Shown piece after piece: positions 5,272 to 6,722 of a DNA stretch of 6,722 bases. The stretch spans positions 1 to 6,722 of the forward strand of contig URWZ01000086.1 in NCBI GenBank assembly GCA_900551625.1. The letters are read 5' to 3'. Source of the DNA: an uncultured Collinsella sp. (GTDB lineage Bacteria; Actinomycetota; Coriobacteriia; Coriobacteriales; Coriobacteriaceae). The translations under genes and the position numbers were made by a program. The notes beneath the pieces are model-generated. The model searched no databases. It saw only the letters and a list, made by a program, of their open reading frames with translations, and was not told the origin of the DNA. How positions within the stretch are numbered: the stretch's first letter is position 1; each line of letters starts with the position of its first letter.

Positions 5272-6240
5272 ATGAACGTTTCGCAAGCACTCGAATACGA
5301 GCGCCAGCCGTTTATCCCCATGTTTATCTACGGCGACCACGGCGCCATGGAATCCGAGCGTCAGAAAGGCGAAGAGGCCCTCAAGGTGCTCGAGACTGAG
5401 TACTTTACCGCCGAGGACGACCCCGGCTTCGACTTTGCCACCGTGCGCGACCTAGCCGACCGCAACCGCGACCTGTGCGACCAGATTGGCGAGGCGCGCC
5501 TGCGCAACGTGACGCCCGCGACGCTTTCGCGCGGCCTGTCCGACGCCGACACCTGCGCTGCCATCGGCAAGATGCAAAAGCGCACCGCCGCGTCCGTCAT
5601 GCGCGAGATCCGCGGCGACCGCGACGCGCTCGGCGTCGCCTACGCCCGCAAGCCCATTCAGGGCACGGTGCTCGGCATCGACATCGAGACCACCGGCCGC
5701 GCACCCGAGCGCGGCTATATCATCAACGTGGGCTGGGAGATCATGGAGCTCACCAGCGACGCCGTCCCGCACGACGCCGAGGCACACTACTGCGGTCTGC
5801 CCGATATCTACCGCGGCGAGGATGTGCCGTTGTCGAATATCCACCACATCACCTGGGACGACATCGACGGCAAAACGCCGTTCCGCAAGAACAAAGAGCT
5901 GCAAAAGCAGCTGCTCAAGCTTATGAAGAAGTACCCGTACATGGCGCACAACGCCGCCTTTGAGGACAGCTGGTTCAAGATCCACCTGGACGGCTACGCC
6001 GAGGCACGCCGCGCCGGCAAGATAATCGTCATCGACTCGCGCCAGATCTGCCGCAGCCTGGACGCCGATGTGCGCTCGCTCCCCCGCGAGTCCGCGCCCG
6101 CCGCGCTCGAGAACTGGGCACGCCGTCGCGGCACCCTCGCCGCCGACGCCAACGAGCAGCACCTGGGCCTCGACGACACCGACCTCATGCTCCGTACCGT
6201 CCAGGCCGAGTTCAACCTCAAGAACCTGTTTGCCAAGTAA
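5272..6240 (+). CDS. DEDDh-family 3'-5' exonuclease domain protein
   Basis: This is a 322-residue cytoplasmic protein. Residues 131-315 form a DnaQ-like exonuclease domain. Exo I is GIDIETTGR with D137 and E139, Exo II is MAHNAAFEDSW (224-234) with D232 as the likely metal ligand and an extra residue compared with the usual HNA.FD, and Exo III is HLGLDDT (297-303) with H297 and D302. This spacing defines the DEDDh subtype, which removes nucleotides from 3' ends with two metal ions. The N-terminal 130 residues are charged, probably helical (DLADRNRDLCDQIGEARLR, then KRTAASVMREIRGDRD), and I do not recognise them as a domain. Whether it acts in DNA repair, as a proofreading subunit or on RNA is not decidable. 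It appears monocistronic: divergent from the exporter and followed by a strong terminator 87 bases later. Confidence 0.9.
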   Translation: MNVSQALEYERQPFIPMFIYGDHGAMESERQKGEEALKVLETEYFTAEDDPGFDFATVRDLADRNRDLCDQIGEARLRNVTPATLSRGLSDADTCAAIGKMQKRTAASVMREIRGDRDALGVAYARKPIQGTVLGIDIETTGRAPERGYIINVGWEIMELTSDAVPHDAEAHYCGLPDIYRGEDVPLSNIHHITWDDIDGKTPFRKNKELQKQLLKLMKKYPYMAHNAAFEDSWFKIHLDGYAEARRAGKIIVIDSRQICRSLDADVRSLPRESAPAALENWARRRGTLAADANEQHLGLDDTDLMLRTVQAEFNLKNLFAK

Positions 6241-6327
6241 AAGCGCCATTCGCGAGCAATACCTGTCGGGCCATAGCGCCTGTGTAAAAGCGATACGCCG
6301 AGACGCTCCTCTCAAGCGACGCAATGC

Positions 6328-6361
6328 GGGCCGATATCCAAGTGGATATCGGCCCATTTTT
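6328..6361 (+). terminator. Intrinsic terminator of the exonuclease gene
   Basis: A perfect 12-bp stem GGGCCGATATCC (6328-6339)/GGATATCGGCCC (6344-6355) closes a tetraloop AAGT and is followed by ATTTTT. It lies 87 bases after the stop codon. Confidence 0.93.
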
Positions 6362-6469
6362 GCACGTCGCTAAGGTATCCACGTTGGCATCGGCGGCCTT
6401 ATCCGAGCCCATCGATGCCCTTAGCCGCCACTAGGGCCATTCGATAGCAAAATATTTCACAAATATATA
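6362..6469. other. Intergenic spacer between terminator and ArsR-type promoter
   Basis: The gap between the exonuclease stop and the next start is about 300 bases. Besides the terminator, promoter and operator listed separately, this part has no credible gene. It contains weak nested inverted repeats (GCTAAGG 6369-6375/CCTTAGC 6419-6425; GGCATCG 6386-6392/CGATGCC 6413-6419). From about 6448 an A/T-rich tract precedes the -35 and may act as an UP element. Confidence 0.5.
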
Positions 6470-6497
6470 TTGACATATGAACATGCGCTCATATACT
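6470..6497 (+). promoter_or_regulatory. Strong sigma-70-type promoter of the ArsR-like gene
   Basis: The promoter is a consensus -35 TTGACA (6470-6475), a 16-base spacer, and a -10 TATACT (6492-6497, five of six). An A/T-rich tract precedes it. Transcription should start near 6504. An operator-like palindrome covers the spacer and most of the -10, as expected for repression by blocking polymerase. Confidence 0.85.
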
Positions 6498-6530
6498 CGG
6501 AAGTAAGTTATATGAGCGCATGTTCATATG
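6474..6530. promoter_or_regulatory. Perfect 22-bp inverted repeat made of two ArsR/SmtB-type operators
   Basis: Arms 6474-6495 and 6509-6530 are exact reverse complements separated by 13 bases. Each arm is itself an interrupted palindrome, ATATGA-N8-TCATAT (6475-6494 and 6510-6529), the layout known for SmtB/CzrA-type metal sensors. Their centres are 35 bp apart. The first overlaps the promoter; the second lies in the leader and touches the ribosome site AAAGGA (6531-6536). The leader RNA downstream of about 6504 contains the right arm, which can still fold as a small hairpin. Confidence 0.8.
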
Positions 6531-6543
6531 AAAGGATATTGCG

Positions 6544-6674
6544 ATGAGCGATCCCGTTGATGAAATAAAGTCCAGCATCGACACCACCATCGTGCCCGAC
6601 ATCCCCACCACCTGCTCGCCCGAGGACCTTCCCGACGAGGAGCTTCTCTACGACCTCGCCGACCTGTTCAAGGT
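6544..6674 (+). CDS. ArsR/SmtB-family metalloregulator, N-terminal fragment
   Basis: Only 43 complete codons and two bases remain before the adapter. ATG 6544 has AAAGGA (6531-6536) seven bases upstream. After an acidic 27-residue leader with one Cys (C24), the segment EDLPDEELLYDLADLFKV matches the first helix of ArsR/SmtB repressors, where 'LYDLADLFKVFGDSTR.RIL' normally follows; the DNA-binding helices and most metal ligands are off the contig. Such proteins repress their own operon and are released by metal ions such as Zn, Cd, Co or Ni. The two ArsR-type palindromes over its promoter support autoregulation. Partner genes, often a heavy-metal P-type ATPase, would lie beyond the contig end. 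The codon reading into the adapter is not real. Confidence 0.75.
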
Positions 6675-6722
6675 CTGTCTCTTATACACATCTGACGCTG
6701 CCGACGATATGCAGTGTGTAGA
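6675..6722 (-). other. Nextera (Tn5) sequencing adapter, not genomic
   Basis: This is the reverse complement of the Nextera read-1 adapter (6675-6707, mosaic end at 6675-6693), then the index TATGCAGT (6708-6715, complement of ACTGCATA) and seven bases of P5 sequence. It matches the first 42 bases of the window exactly in inverted orientation. The apparent terminal inverted repeats are therefore an assembly artefact and not a transposon. Confidence 0.98.

Noticed and set aside
5452..6357. 301-codon open frame on the minus strand
   Set aside because: It is antisense to the exonuclease, whose three Exo motifs are intact, and it begins inside the terminator hairpin.
6369..6425. Nested inverted repeats GCTAAGG/CCTTAGC and GGCATCG/CGATGCC, considered as an RNA element
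   Set aside because: Seven-base arms with asymmetric internal loops share one base and lie upstream of the predicted promoter, so they are probably not transcribed with the next gene; chance is plausible.
1..6722. Terminal inverted repeats suggesting a 6.7-kb transposon
   Set aside because: The repeats are Nextera adapter and index sequence; no transposase gene or target-site duplication is present.
1..6722. CRISPR array, tRNA, rRNA or defence-system genes
   Set aside because: No regularly spaced repeats, cloverleaf or rRNA-like segments were seen, and the exonuclease has no defence partners beside it.

Overview
This is a GC-rich bacterial contig fragment. Short intergenic gaps, clear Shine-Dalgarno sites and the mix of gene families suggest a gut actinobacterium of the Coriobacteriia, with Collinsella or a close relative as my best guess. 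That guess comes from recognising families and sequence style, not from a search. Only 43-6674 is biological. Bases 1-42 and 6675-6722 are Illumina Nextera (Tn5) adapter sequence, in inverted orientation and carrying the same i5 index (ACTGCATA).

Layout. (a) 43-413 (+) is the 3' end of a gene for a possibly DUF1015-like protein. It converges on a minus-strand cluster, and a bidirectional terminator (458-495) lies between them. (b) The minus-strand cluster, in transcription order, is a nitroreductase (2489-1818) followed by two tandem paralogous histidine phosphatases (1736-1194 and 1176-541). A DtxR/IdeR-like iron-box sequence (2518-2536) sits just upstream of the nitroreductase. (c) A plus-strand pair is an HdeD/DUF308 membrane protein (2752-3354) whose stop codon directly abuts the start of a YaiI/YqxD (DUF188) protein (3355-3837). 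(d) A long bidirectional hairpin terminator (3922-3994) separates these from a minus-strand ten-TM-type metal/arsenic exporter of the ArsP_2/DUF2899 'putative manganese transporter' family (5100-4006), which has a large His-rich loop. (e) A divergent intergenic region (5101-5271) holds the exporter promoter, a 16-bp direct repeat and a separate 22-bp dyad. (f) A DEDDh 3'-5' exonuclease (5272-6240) ends in a strong terminator (6328-6361). (g) A strong promoter lies inside a perfect 22-bp inverted repeat whose arms are each an ArsR/SmtB-type operator. It drives the 5' end of a gene (6544 onward) that reads like an ArsR/SmtB metalloregulator, cut off by the adapter after 43 codons.

How the genes fit together. 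No complete new defence or mobile system is visible. The shared theme is metal and redox homeostasis: an iron-box-like site before a flavoenzyme, a His-rich exporter under an unusual repeated operator, and an apparently autoregulated ArsR repressor whose targets probably lie just past the contig end. The least explained signals are the non-coding ones: the exporter promoter repeats, the 22-bp dyad and the nested ArsR palindromes.
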